Shown: positions 1-7,150, numbered from the stretch's first letter. The stretch is 11,449 nt of DNA from Methanolinea sp. UBA473 (GCA_002509495.1 DAEV01000101.1:1-11449), one strand, 5' to 3'. Translations and numbers: made by a program. The notes: a model not told the origin generated them from the sequence alone.

Positions 1-951
1 GTGTCCATCCTTTCTTCGCCACTGAATGCATTTTCGGTGGGGAGGATGATGCACCTCTCCCTCCCGGCCGGGCAGGTGGTCGCGACCGATGTCCCGGTGC
101 TTCGCCTCGAGGATCCTCTTTCGTATGCCAAGAAACTGGTCACCGATTCGAGGTACAGGGCTGCGTGCGTGGTGGACACGGCAGGCAGGTTCCTCGGGAT
201 GATCTCGAGGAATACCTTCCTAGAAGAGATCCGGAAGGAGGTCATCCTGCTGGACCACAACGAATACGCGCAGGCGGTAGAGGGGGTGGACTCGGCCGAG
301 ATCCTGGAGGTGATCGACCATCACCGGCTGGGGGCGATCACGACACTGAAACCGGTGAAGTTCCTGAACGAACCGGTGGGATCCACCTCCACGATCGTCG
401 CGGGCAAGTTCAGGGAACGCGGCATCACCCCTTCTCCCGGAGCGGCAGGGATGCTGCTGGCGGGAATCCTGTCCGATACGCTCGTGTTGAAGATGTCGAC
501 CACGACACCGGATGATACCGCAGCCGTGGATTACCTGGCGGGGTTGACCGGGATCGATCCCGCAGAATTCGGAGCAGCTCTCATCCAGAACGGGATGGAC
601 CTCGAGAATACGCCACTCGACAAGGTTCTCTCCCGGGATACCAAGCGGTATACCCTGTTTGGGAAGGAGGTGATCATCGCCCAGGTGATGATTGCAACAG
701 GATCCTACATGGAGTCCCGATCGGCAGAGATTCGTCCGGTTCTTGAGAATCTCCGGAGAGCGAATGCAGCGGATTTGTACCTGGTCCTGTTCACCAATAT
801 GATCGAGAACCGGAGCGACCTGTATGCAGCCGGAGACCACCCGCTTCTGGCAGCGCTCGGATACGAAACCCAGCCTGTAATTCTCCCCGGAGTCATGTCA
901 AGGAAGAAGGATTTCCTCCCGGTGTTCGGGGGAAAACTCCGGGATCTCTAG
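1..951 (+). CDS. ppaC: Manganese-dependent inorganic pyrophosphatase (family II, CBS-domain type), C-terminal part
   Basis: Hydrolyses pyrophosphate to two phosphates in the cytoplasm, pulling biosynthetic reactions forward. Residues about 25-80 read as a CBS domain (nucleotide-sensing insert). The DHH catalytic domain follows, with DHN at 85-87, DHH at 106-108, GSTST at 127-131 and SDT at 158-160. The DHHA2 domain ends with the substrate-binding SRKK at 300-303. Family members begin with a metal-binding HxxxDxD motif, which is absent here, so the GTG at base 1 is not the true start and the gene continues off the left edge. CBS-containing members of this family are known to be controlled by adenine nucleotides; the same is inferred here. 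It ends in TAG and converges on the next gene. The family call is secure; the N-terminal part and any first CBS or DRTGG segment cannot be seen. Confidence 0.9.
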   Translation: MSILSSPLNAFSVGRMMHLSLPAGQVVATDVPVLRLEDPLSYAKKLVTDSRYRAACVVDTAGRFLGMISRNTFLEEIRKEVILLDHNEYAQAVEGVDSAEILEVIDHHRLGAITTLKPVKFLNEPVGSTSTIVAGKFRERGITPSPGAAGMLLAGILSDTLVLKMSTTTPDDTAAVDYLAGLTGIDPAEFGAALIQNGMDLENTPLDKVLSRDTKRYTLFGKEVIIAQVMIATGSYMESRSAEIRPVLENLRRANAADLYLVLFTNMIENRSDLYAAGDHPLLAALGYETQPVILPGVMSRKKDFLPVFGGKLRDL

Positions 952-970
952 ATCCCGTGGGATAAAAAAA

Positions 971-986
971 TCTTTTTTAAAAAAGA
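971..986. terminator. Perfect A/T palindrome, probable bidirectional U-run terminator
   Basis: Twenty bases after the pyrophosphatase stop there is a 16-base perfect palindrome, TCTTTTTTAAAAAAGA, flanked by further A runs. Read from either strand it gives a run of six T, the signal for archaeal RNA polymerase termination. It lies between two convergent genes, so it could stop both. The rest of the 951-1132 gap holds nothing else I recognise. Confidence 0.6.
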
Positions 987-1132
987 GAAAAAGTCGATCG
1001 TATTGCCGGAGATCGTCTTTCCGGGCAGAATGCAGGACTACGGAATACTCCCCCTGAGGGCTGAGGGGACTCATCTTAAGTGAAACCCTGCCCGCAACTT
1101 TTTTGGGATTCAACCTCTCCTGAAGGCTTCCG

Positions 1133-1411
1133 CTATTCTCCTGTTTCACCCTCATCTGCAATAATCCGCAGTTCCCATTCGTCCTCGCTGAACTCGATCG
1201 TCCCGTTTCCCTCGCACACAGGACACGGGATGGTTTCAGGGACATCATTGCAGGCATCGGGGGGGACTTCCTGGTCGGTGTCCACTTCGTCCTCTGTCGG
1301 GATGTGATAATATTTCTTGATGTCGTGGGACTTCAGTGCCTCGCAGAGCTTGTGCTCCTGATTCGGGACTTCGCCTGTACCTTTGCAGTTGCGGCAGCGG
1401 AGGAGGATCAT
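1133..1411 (-). CDS. Small twin CxxCxGxG zinc-ribbon-like protein
   Basis: A 92-residue protein with two CxxCxGxG motifs, CRNCKGTG at residues 6-13 and CPVCEGNG at 63-70. These are the repeat units of the DnaJ central zinc-binding domain. Two copies are enough to bind one zinc ion between them. The stretch between is acidic and holds two more cysteines (23 and 54). The C-terminus is also acidic. No J domain is present, so this is not DnaJ. Function is unknown; a role in protein or RNA interaction would be a guess. The ATG start has a GGAG ten bases upstream and a TATA-like box about 30 bases upstream, so it is probably transcribed on its own, with the stop of the FkbM gene 38 bases upstream. 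Its cysteine pattern argues that it is a real gene. Confidence 0.8.
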   Translation of the reverse strand: MILLRCRNCKGTGEVPNQEHKLCEALKSHDIKKYYHIPTEDEVDTDQEVPPDACNDVPETIPCPVCEGNGTIEFSEDEWELRIIADEGETGE

Positions 1412-1440
1412 GATCTAGTAACTCCGTTTTTTTGTTTCTT

Positions 1441-1455
1441 CATTATATTTTAATT
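1441..1455 (-). promoter_or_regulatory. TATA-like box of the small zinc-ribbon gene
   Basis: On the minus strand the sequence AATTAAAATATAATG lies about 30 bases before the ATG at 1411 and overlaps the stop codon of the FkbM gene. Its match to an archaeal TATA box and its distance suggest a start of transcription close to 1420 and a very short leader. This is a pattern match only. Confidence 0.45.
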
Positions 1456-2376
1456 TTTGCGAGTGGCATAGAGGATTGTCTCACCATAATTCGTGGTAAA
1501 ATGATCGAGATAAAACCGGTACTCGGGAATAATATCATGAAGAAAAGTCGTGATCTCCACGAGATCCCGGAATTTGTGATAGACAGCGATGGCACAGTTC
1601 GGTTTGAATTTCCGGAGTGTTTCCTCTGATCCGCGTAGTATCTCCAGTTCCGAACCTTCCACATCCATCTTGAGAAAGTCCACCTTTTCGAGACGGTGTT
1701 CTATGACGAACTCGTCAAGGGTAATTGCCTCGATCCTGTTCTGCCCGGATTCATGATAGGCGAACCCCCCGCCGCTCCCGGAAAACGACAGGGTCTTCCT
1801 GGTACTCCAGAGACCCACCTGGATTGGGAGGATCATCCGGTCGAGCGAATTTGACCTGATGTTCTCCTGCAAGATACGAAAGTTGTTGATTTCAGGTTCA
1901 AATGCAAAAACACTCCCTTTCCTCTCGATTTTTTGCGCAAACCACAGGGAAGTCTCTCCCTCGCACGCACCGATATCGAGGACCGTGTCGCCGGCCGCCG
2001 GTTCACACCGGCCGCGATACTGGTACTGACCCAGGAGCCACGTAGGGATGAACACGACGTCGTTTGAAGCAAATTCCAATCCTGATATATGGTATTTTCC
2101 CCCTCTCTTTAACTTCCGTGTCTGGTCTCGCAGTATCCGATAGGATTGTGGGGATACCGGTGGATCAGTGAGGTACAACGCCTGGCCTCCTATGAATGCA
2201 TACGCAACCCGGTAACGGATCATCCAGTCGAATATGAACCTGGATTTATCGTCGGCGAGGAGCGACCGTGCGGCATCGTATTCGGAATGATGCAGGAGGA
2301 GATCGTTCATGAGGCCTAAGGACTGGTTCACGACGAATGAGTCCTTTTCCGGAAGAAGCAGGACCTGTGAATGCAC
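1450..2376 (-). CDS. FkbM family SAM-dependent methyltransferase (N-terminus probably longer and frameshifted)
   Basis: Transfers a methyl group from S-adenosylmethionine, in this family usually to a hydroxyl of a sugar or polyketide. With the GTG at 2376 as residue 1, the SAM-binding motif VLDIGACEGET is at 132-142, the acidic loop FEPE at 159-162, TLDEF at 219-223 and the FkbM hallmark KMDVEGSE at 236-243. The catalytic domain is complete and ends normally. The GTG has no ribosome binding site, and the same frame stays open and protein-like up to 2523 with no ATG, GTG or TTG. The real start may therefore be an ATG at 2537 in another frame (see separate entry). Lying beside glycosyltransferases, it probably O-methylates a surface glycan. 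The substrate cannot be told from sequence. Confidence 0.85.
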   Translation of the reverse strand: MHSQVLLLPEKDSFVVNQSLGLMNDLLLHHSEYDAARSLLADDKSRFIFDWMIRYRVAYAFIGGQALYLTDPPVSPQSYRILRDQTRKLKRGGKYHISGLEFASNDVVFIPTWLLGQYQYRGRCEPAAGDTVLDIGACEGETSLWFAQKIERKGSVFAFEPEINNFRILQENIRSNSLDRMILPIQVGLWSTRKTLSFSGSGGGFAYHESGQNRIEAITLDEFVIEHRLEKVDFLKMDVEGSELEILRGSEETLRKFKPNCAIAVYHKFRDLVEITTFLHDIIPEYRFYLDHFTTNYGETILYATRKN

Positions 2377-2537
2377 CTTTGAAATAAGCCTGTTAAAATG
2401 TCGTACGAGCGAATTAAAAACTATATCGGATGAATATGTGGGAAATTTTTTGATATCCTCATTCCTTTTGTCAAGAAGCGACAGGGTCTCCCGGAATCCC
2501 TGAGGGTCACGCTGTCCCGCACATCATTCATATTCAT
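2377..2537 (-). pseudogene. Likely N-terminal extension of the FkbM gene, interrupted by a frameshift
   Basis: Upstream of 2376 the FkbM frame stays open for about 49 codons to a TGA at 2526-2524 and reads like protein (for example RETLSLLDKRNEDIKKF). It contains no usual start codon. Two ATGs at 2537 and 2531 open a different frame reading MNMNDVRDSVTL. A single inserted or lost base between about 2495 and 2520 would join the two into one protein of about 360 residues. A TATA-like element at 2566-2582 fits a start at 2537. It may be a sequencing or assembly error, a recent inactivating mutation, or a non-standard start codon. Confidence 0.5.
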
Positions 2538-2564
2538 TGACAGACTAAATAGACCCAAAGAATG

Positions 2565-2582
2565 CTTTATTCTTTTTATCCA
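2565..2582. promoter_or_regulatory. A/T-rich element between divergent FkbM and glycosyltransferase genes
   Basis: The sequence CTTTATTCTTTTTATCCA is T-rich on the plus strand and reads GGATAAAAAGAATAAAG on the minus strand. It lies about 30-45 bases before the ATG at 2537 on the minus strand and about 55-70 bases before the ATG at 2638 on the plus strand. It could carry TATA boxes for both directions. This is inferred from composition and distance. Confidence 0.4.
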
Positions 2583-2625
2583 GATCGCCAGGTATTCATG
2601 ATTGCTGGATCAAGTTACACTGCGA

Positions 2626-2635
2626 AGTGATCGAG
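2626..2635 (+). promoter_or_regulatory. Ribosome binding site deciding the start at 2638
   Basis: GTGAT at 2626-2630 matches part of the archaeal Shine-Dalgarno consensus GGAGGTGAT and lies seven bases before the ATG at 2638; a GAGGA follows directly. The alternative TTG at 2602 has no such site. I therefore prefer the ATG. Confidence 0.55.
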
Positions 2636-2637
2636 GA

Positions 2638-3402
2638 ATGGACGTAATCATCGGAGTTCCCGTCAATCGAACATCAGGATATATATTGAGGCATTTTTTA
2701 CAAAACCAGGAACAGATAAAAAAAAATGCGGAGTACTCCACCAGGATTGTGTTCTCCACCGAAGACAAGGAGTTCTGTCCTCTCCTGGAAGAATGTCTGT
2801 CACAGACAAGCCTCGATTATGAGATCCTGACGTTCGAGGTGGAAAAACCAAAAGGTGCGAGGGACAGGATCTGGGCCCTTACCCAGGCGAGGGAGGTGAT
2901 CCGGAAGTATTGCATCGATCAGGGTTCATCGGTCCTCATCTTCCTCGATTCGGACATGACATTCGACCCCGATCTCATCAATATGCTGGCCCGAAAATCA
3001 GGGGAAGGGTATGATGTCGTATACAATTGTTACCTCCTCAAAAACGGCCGGATCACCTTCAATGGATTCGGGGGAACCCTGATAAGGCGGAATATCTTCC
3101 GGGAGATCGCCTTCCGGTGCTATGAATCGCCGGATCACAAAGGTGTGGTGGACGAAGGATTTTATTTCGAGATGGACCTGCTGCGCAGGAACGCGAAGAT
3201 CTTTTCGGGTATTCTTTGCGAATCGGCACACTATATTTCCGCCGGATCCTCATTGAGGCTGGAACCGAGGCCGCTATCGGGACGGGAGAGGATGAAATCC
3301 TCCTATATTATTCGGAAACCGATCTCATGTCTCGCAGGATTGCCCATGGTGATGGTACAGTTCGCAAAGATCGGGTATTTTCTCGGAAAACATGTATGGT
3401 AG
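2638..3402 (+). CDS. GT-A-fold glycosyltransferase-like protein (family 2-like)
   Basis: Predicted to move a sugar from a nucleotide-sugar donor to an acceptor on the cytoplasmic side of the membrane. With the ATG as residue 1 (254 residues) the protein opens with MDVIIGVPV, a typical first beta strand of a GT-A nucleotide-binding fold. LIFLDSDMTF at 100-109 supplies the DxD metal- and nucleotide-binding motif (D104, D106). A conserved-looking acidic patch, DEGFYFEMD, at 172-180 could hold the catalytic base. The stretch 232-250 is hydrophobic and might touch the membrane, though it is not a clear transmembrane helix. It is shorter than many family 2 enzymes and lies on the strand opposite to all other glycan genes. 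It ends only seven bases from the stop of the convergent GT4 gene. Donor and acceptor are unknown. A start at TTG 2602 (266 residues) is possible but less supported. Confidence 0.75.
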   Translation: MDVIIGVPVNRTSGYILRHFLQNQEQIKKNAEYSTRIVFSTEDKEFCPLLEECLSQTSLDYEILTFEVEKPKGARDRIWALTQAREVIRKYCIDQGSSVLIFLDSDMTFDPDLINMLARKSGEGYDVVYNCYLLKNGRITFNGFGGTLIRRNIFREIAFRCYESPDHKGVVDEGFYFEMDLLRRNAKIFSGILCESAHYISAGSSLRLEPRPLSGRERMKSSYIIRKPISCLAGLPMVMVQFAKIGYFLGKHVW

Positions 3403-3409
3403 GGAAGGT

Positions 3410-4630
3410 TCACGGGAGTGGAAGCAGGCTCCTGTAGAGTGAAGTGATCTTCTGGTAATGGATCTCCGGATTGAATTTTTCCCGGTACATCTCATACGCA
3501 TTTTTGCTCATTTCCAAAAAGAGTTCCCGGTCCAGGAGGATTTTTTGGATACGTTCAGAGAGGGATTCGATATCCGTCGGATCTACAAAGAATCCTATTC
3601 TTTTCCCCTGGAACAACTCTTCGATCCCGCACGCATTACTGAGGATGAGTGGTTTTCCATACGCAAGGGCTTCCAGGTTTACCAGTCCGCAGATCTCAAG
3701 ACACAGCGAGGGAAACACAACGACGTTTGCGGTCCTGTAAAAGTCTTCCAGGCCGGACTGGTCGAGATAGCCATGGAATATGACCGCATCGTCCAGGGAT
3801 AGTTCACGGGCCAGGCGCTGGAGTTCCACCCTGCAGGGCCCATCGCCGCAGATGTGCAGTACGGCTCCCGGTACCGCCAGCCTGACCTTCACCATGGCCC
3901 GGATTACGTGGTGGAAGCCTTTTTCCCGGGAAAGCCTCCCCACGCAGAGGACGGATCCTTCTTCTTCCGGGACTTCTCCTGAAAAACTTCCGGGTTCCTT
4001 CACAAAATGTTCTATCAGTACAGTGTTTGTATACCCACAATCATTGAGGCGTTTTTGAACCTGGGGGTTCGCCACGATCATCCTGTCGACCATCCGTTTT
4101 GTGAGGGCCCACTTAATTGCGTAGGAAGGCACGATTGCAAGAAATTTCCACAGTGGAAGGCAATTGCGGACGAGGCACTGCATCCCATACGAATCATTGC
4201 ATATCTTTCCGGAAGGCCTCCTGGACGTGTCGCTCATGCATACGACAGTGTAGGCATGGACCGACTGGACGATGGGAATCCCGGCACCGATCAGTGCGAC
4301 CAGTACCGAGATTCCGAACCTGTCGTTGGCATGAATATGGATGATATCGGGCCTGATGTTGCGTATCCAGCGTCTCAGCCTGAGAGCAACGCGGGGATCC
4401 AGGTAAAACCTCAGCAGATACCGGATGCACAGTACTGCGAAGTTCAGGTCTTTCTCGTGAAATGCATCCCTGATTACCAGCCGGGTCTCATCCGAGATCT
4501 CGTGATCTTCCGTGAAGGAAAAGAAAAAAACCTCGTGGCCGTGACTCCTGAGCAGGCTGATGAACGATCCGACAAACACCTCCCCCCCACCAAATTGTCC
4601 GTAATAAGAATGAATGACAAGAATACGCAT
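3410..4630 (-). CDS. Glycosyltransferase family 4 (GT-B fold)
   Basis: A retaining GT-B glycosyltransferase of 406 residues, expected to add a sugar to a growing lipid-linked glycan at the inner face of the membrane. The N-terminal acceptor domain has the glycine-rich loop GGGE at 14-17. The C-terminal donor domain shows GRLSREKG at 231-238, GDGP at 262-265 and the family signature E312-x7-E320 within LEICGLVNLEALAYGKP. Length and motifs are complete. The upstream gene ends 35 bases before its start, so the two are probably co-transcribed, and it is the last gene of the minus-strand series. Ribosome binding before the ATG at 4630 is weak. Seven bases separate its stop from that of the plus-strand glycosyltransferase, so the end of each transcript must run into the other gene. 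The sugar transferred cannot be told. Confidence 0.88.
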   Translation of the reverse strand: MRILVIHSYYGQFGGGEVFVGSFISLLRSHGHEVFFFSFTEDHEISDETRLVIRDAFHEKDLNFAVLCIRYLLRFYLDPRVALRLRRWIRNIRPDIIHIHANDRFGISVLVALIGAGIPIVQSVHAYTVVCMSDTSRRPSGKICNDSYGMQCLVRNCLPLWKFLAIVPSYAIKWALTKRMVDRMIVANPQVQKRLNDCGYTNTVLIEHFVKEPGSFSGEVPEEEGSVLCVGRLSREKGFHHVIRAMVKVRLAVPGAVLHICGDGPCRVELQRLARELSLDDAVIFHGYLDQSGLEDFYRTANVVVFPSLCLEICGLVNLEALAYGKPLILSNACGIEELFQGKRIGFFVDPTDIESLSERIQKILLDRELFLEMSKNAYEMYREKFNPEIHYQKITSLYRSLLPLP

Positions 4631-4665
4631 TCTTCTGCCTGTTATTACCTGGGCATTCCAGAGAT

Positions 4666-5859
4666 TTAAACTGGTGGCTGATTCCGGGACACGATGCGCC
4701 TGAAGCGTGAACGGATCGAGTCTGCATCGAAATCCCGGAACGCCGCCTCCCTTGCCGCCGATGAGATCTGTTTCCTCAACTCTTCATCCGTGGACAGGCG
4801 ACGGATCGCAGACGCGAGGTCTTCCACGCTCGGCGAATCGACGACCAGGCCGCATTTGAATTTTTTAAAATACCAGGACACAAAGGAACCCGGGGGAGCG
4901 TGCACGAGGATAGGTCTTCCGGCTGCAAGGAACTCTCCCATCTTACCGGGCGATGCGGAATTGATGATGAACTCCGGAAACCCGGAATGGAATGCAAGGG
5001 GGAGGAACAGGATATCGGCACTTTGCTGGATCCGGGGGATGGAGGAGATGTGCTGGTGAGGGTGCAGGACGACGAAGGGTCCGGTGATCTTTTCCTTGAA
5101 CAAACGCGCTCTCCTCCTTCCTGTATAGATGTGGATCCTTATGCCGGGATCTCCTGTTCTTTCAAGGGCAGCAATGAGGTTCCGGAACGCATCGTAGTGT
5201 GCTTCACCGACATCTCCCGTGTAGAGGATCCGGATCCCGGTGCGTTGGGAGGGGTGGGGATCGGGCGCGGGATATCTCTGCAGATCGGTGGGATTGTGGA
5301 GCAGGACGGTGACGATCCCGAACCTGGAGTCGTATACTTTCTTCAAGCACTCGTTGATCACGATGACTTTGTCGGCTCTTTTTATTATGTCCGGCCCGAA
5401 TTCCCGTAAAAAAGACGCCTCGAACCTGTCGGTCCACTGGTTGAGATAATCGTCCAGGATATAAAAATAAAACGGGATATGTAACCGGTTGCAGGCAGAC
5501 AATACCGCGAAAGGTTCGAAGATGTCCGCAGTACAGCCAATCGCAAGGTCGCACCCGTTATTCTGCAGGATTCTCTGGTACTGGCGTACCCGTTTTTCCA
5601 GATATGCCAAAATAAACATCTTAATCCCAAAAAAATGTGTGATAAGCAGGAATTTCTTAAAAATGAAATGGATGTCAGGGAGATAATGGTACGTCCCTCC
5701 CAGGTTTTCCGTGCAATTATTCCTGGACTCCCTCGAGTAATCGTGTGTAGAGATCGCAACGTACCCCTCCGGCGGGATGTCTTTTAACAACTGATAGAGG
5801 ACAACTGCCTGCCCGGAGGGAGACGGGGGCAGGACAGGCGATATAATTGCGAATTTCAT
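4666..5859 (-). CDS. GT-B-fold glycosyltransferase
   Basis: A 397-residue protein with the two-domain plan of GT-B glycosyltransferases. The N-terminus MKFAIISPVLPPSPSGQA has the usual first strand and small-residue loop. The donor domain shows ILYTGDVGEAHYD at 211-223 and PGKMGEFLAAGRPIL at 304-318, the place where GT4 enzymes hold the nucleotide-sugar; K306 and E309 are the likely equivalents of conserved residues. The canonical E-x7-E pattern is only partly present, so it is a diverged member. No signal peptide or clear transmembrane segment is seen; the stretch 64-86 is hydrophobic and aromatic and may touch the membrane. The ATG has GGATATGGA just upstream as a weak ribosome binding site. 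A TATA-like box about 70 bases upstream suggests it begins a transcript shared with the next GT4 gene. Donor and acceptor are unknown. Confidence 0.82.
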   Translation of the reverse strand: MKFAIISPVLPPSPSGQAVVLYQLLKDIPPEGYVAISTHDYSRESRNNCTENLGGTYHYLPDIHFIFKKFLLITHFFGIKMFILAYLEKRVRQYQRILQNNGCDLAIGCTADIFEPFAVLSACNRLHIPFYFYILDDYLNQWTDRFEASFLREFGPDIIKRADKVIVINECLKKVYDSRFGIVTVLLHNPTDLQRYPAPDPHPSQRTGIRILYTGDVGEAHYDAFRNLIAALERTGDPGIRIHIYTGRRRARLFKEKITGPFVVLHPHQHISSIPRIQQSADILFLPLAFHSGFPEFIINSASPGKMGEFLAAGRPILVHAPPGSFVSWYFKKFKCGLVVDSPSVEDLASAIRRLSTDEELRKQISSAAREAAFRDFDADSIRSRFRRIVSRNQPPV

Positions 5860-5919
5860 TCCATATCCTGTTGTGATTCTTTGTATCTAATCATAATCGG
5901 AATCCTCGACTACGGTTCT

Positions 5920-5938
5920 CCTGGCCAGGATATATGAC
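5920..5938 (-). promoter_or_regulatory. TATA-like box with adjoining 10-base palindrome before the glycosyltransferase pair
   Basis: The minus strand carries GTCATATATCC (5938-5928), a good TATA match, followed directly by the perfect palindrome CCTGGCCAGG (5929-5920). Transcription would start near 5905, giving a leader of about 45 bases to the ATG at 5859. The palindrome lies between the TATA box and the expected start, where a bound repressor could block initiation. Regulation is inference. Confidence 0.4.
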
Positions 5939-5945
5939 TGGATTC

Positions 5946-5963
5946 GGAAAAACGCTGGAAAAG
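5946..5963 (-). terminator. Paired U-runs after capE, possible terminator
   Basis: Directly after the capE stop the minus strand reads CTTTTCCAGCGTTTTTCC, two T runs separated by a short spacer. Archaeal RNA polymerase often stops at such U-rich tracts without a hairpin. Together with the TATA-like box just downstream it suggests that the sugar-nucleotide genes and the two glycosyltransferases to the left form separate transcripts. Confidence 0.4.
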
Positions 5964-5967
5964 TGAA

Positions 5968-7026
5968 TTATCTTAATAACTCTCGTTCCCCTGATTTTGA
6001 TTGTTCGAGCAGCAGTCCGAATCCCTTCAGGTTACGGTACAACTCATCACGGCCCATGACATTGTCCGCGGAACTGTATTCGTGCCCCAGCACGGTTTGC
6101 CTCACGTGCTCATCCATCAATTCGGGTAAGATCGGCAGGATTACGTAATAATCGTCCCTGGCGATGGACCGGTTCGCCTCCTCTTCCGAGATCAGGATCT
6201 CATGGATCTTCTCTCCCGGACGGATCCCGGTGATTTTCGTTTTGACAGGACGGTCGCCGATTAAAATGTCGGCGATGTCGGTTACCTTTGCGGAAGGCAC
6301 ACGGGGGATGTAGGTTTCGCCCCTCCCCGCCCGGCGGAGGGCGGTGAAGATGGTATCCACGGCCTGGTCCAGGGAAAGCAGGAACCTTGTCATATCCGTG
6401 GTGGTGATGGTGACAGGTCCGCCCGAGCGGATCTGTTCATGGAACAGGGGGATCACCGAACCCCTGGATGCCAGGACATTCCCGTACCGCACGCAGATAA
6501 ACCGGGTATCCCGGCAATCCATATTTGCTTTAATGAAGATCCTTTCCTGCAGCGCTTTCGTCATACCCATGACATTCACGGGTTTGCAGGCTTTATCTGT
6601 CGATATTCCCACGACAGTTCCGATCGGGAGTTTATGCTCGCGGATCGCACGGACGATATTTTCGGGACCGTGAACATTCGTCTGGATTGCTTCGAACGGA
6701 AAATATTCGCAGGACGGGACCTGTTTTAACGCGGCTGCATTGAAGACGACATCTACGTCCTGAAGCACCGCGCTCACGCTGTGAAAATCCCTGACGTCCC
6801 CGATACGGAATTCCAGCAGTTGCCGGAAATTATTGTAGATCACCTCATCGGTAGGGGATTTCAGATTATGGTAATCTATCCGCATGTCGTGCTGTTTTGC
6901 TTCATCGCGTGAAAAAATGATGAGTTTATCGGGAGTGCCCATCTCTCCCGAAAGGAGTCTCCGGGTCAGGACCTTTCCGAGCGATCCCGTGCCCCCTGTG
7001 ATCAGAATTCGTTTACCTGTCAGCAT
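5968..7026 (-). CDS. capE: UDP-GlcNAc 4,6-dehydratase/5-epimerase, CapE/WbjB/FnlA type
   Basis: First enzyme of UDP-L-FucNAc synthesis: it takes UDP-GlcNAc, removes water at C4/C6 and inverts C5 to give a 4-keto-6-deoxy-L-sugar nucleotide. It is an extended short-chain dehydrogenase of 352 residues, the usual length. The NADP-binding loop GGTGSLG is at 11-17, NAAALKQVP at 96-104, STDKA at 142-146 and RYGNVLASRGS at 180-190. In place of the usual YxxxK, the active site reads M153-G-M-T-K157, the MxxxK form known for inverting CapE-like dehydratases, which separates it from retaining PglF/WbpM enzymes. In those families the Asp-Lys pair of TDK takes part in catalysis. Capsule pathway partners capF and capG lie just upstream. 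The 124-base gap before it may hold its own promoter. Function is secure by motif and context. Confidence 0.88.
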   Translation of the reverse strand: MLTGKRILITGGTGSLGKVLTRRLLSGEMGTPDKLIIFSRDEAKQHDMRIDYHNLKSPTDEVIYNNFRQLLEFRIGDVRDFHSVSAVLQDVDVVFNAAALKQVPSCEYFPFEAIQTNVHGPENIVRAIREHKLPIGTVVGISTDKACKPVNVMGMTKALQERIFIKANMDCRDTRFICVRYGNVLASRGSVIPLFHEQIRSGGPVTITTTDMTRFLLSLDQAVDTIFTALRRAGRGETYIPRVPSAKVTDIADILIGDRPVKTKITGIRPGEKIHEILISEEEANRSIARDDYYVILPILPELMDEHVRQTVLGHEYSSADNVMGRDELYRNLKGFGLLLEQSKSGERELLR

Positions 7027-7150
7027 GTGAAAACCCCATGTGCCGATTCGCTTCCCGGATATGGTTTTTTCTTATCATAGTTCGCATTCCCGAAATTTTA
7101 ATGTGTAGGGACCCTGACGGCTCGAAGCCTGCCATGCGGAAAGGCATCCA
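7027..7150 (-). promoter_or_regulatory. Gap between capG and capE with a possible internal promoter
   Basis: The largest gap inside the sugar-nucleotide cluster (124 bases). The minus strand carries the TATA-like ACATTAAAATTTCG at 7104-7091, about 70 bases before the capE ATG, which could start a separate capE transcript. ATGC-CTTTCC-GCAT at 7148-7135 could form a very small stem. No small gene is convincing here, and the ribosome binding site of capE is weak. Confidence 0.35.

Noticed and set aside
1..3. GTG at the very first base as the pyrophosphatase start
   Set aside because: The metal-binding HxxxDxD region of the family is missing, so the gene must begin left of the window; the GTG is an internal codon.
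220..840. 206-codon open frame on the minus strand
   Set aside because: It lies fully inside the pyrophosphatase gene, shows no known motif, and is explained by the high G+C content of that gene.
1047..1066. Repeat CTGAGGG-CTGAGGG and a short CCCCT/AGGGG stem
   Set aside because: Two seven-base copies and a five-base stem can occur by chance; no T run follows on either strand.
1133..1411. Small cysteine protein as a DnaJ fragment
   Set aside because: Only two of the four CxxCxGxG repeats are present, there is no J domain, and the acidic linker is unlike DnaJ.
2602..2637. TTG at 2602 as start of the plus-strand glycosyltransferase
   Set aside because: No ribosome binding site; the ATG at 2638 has GTGAT and GAGGA upstream and begins directly with the first beta strand of the fold.
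4007..4669. 220-codon open frame on the plus strand
   Set aside because: It is the opposite strand of the GT4 gene, which has complete family motifs; the plus-strand product resembles nothing.
4900..5409. 169-codon open frame on the plus strand
   Set aside because: Antisense to the GT-B gene, with no recognisable fold and no supported start.
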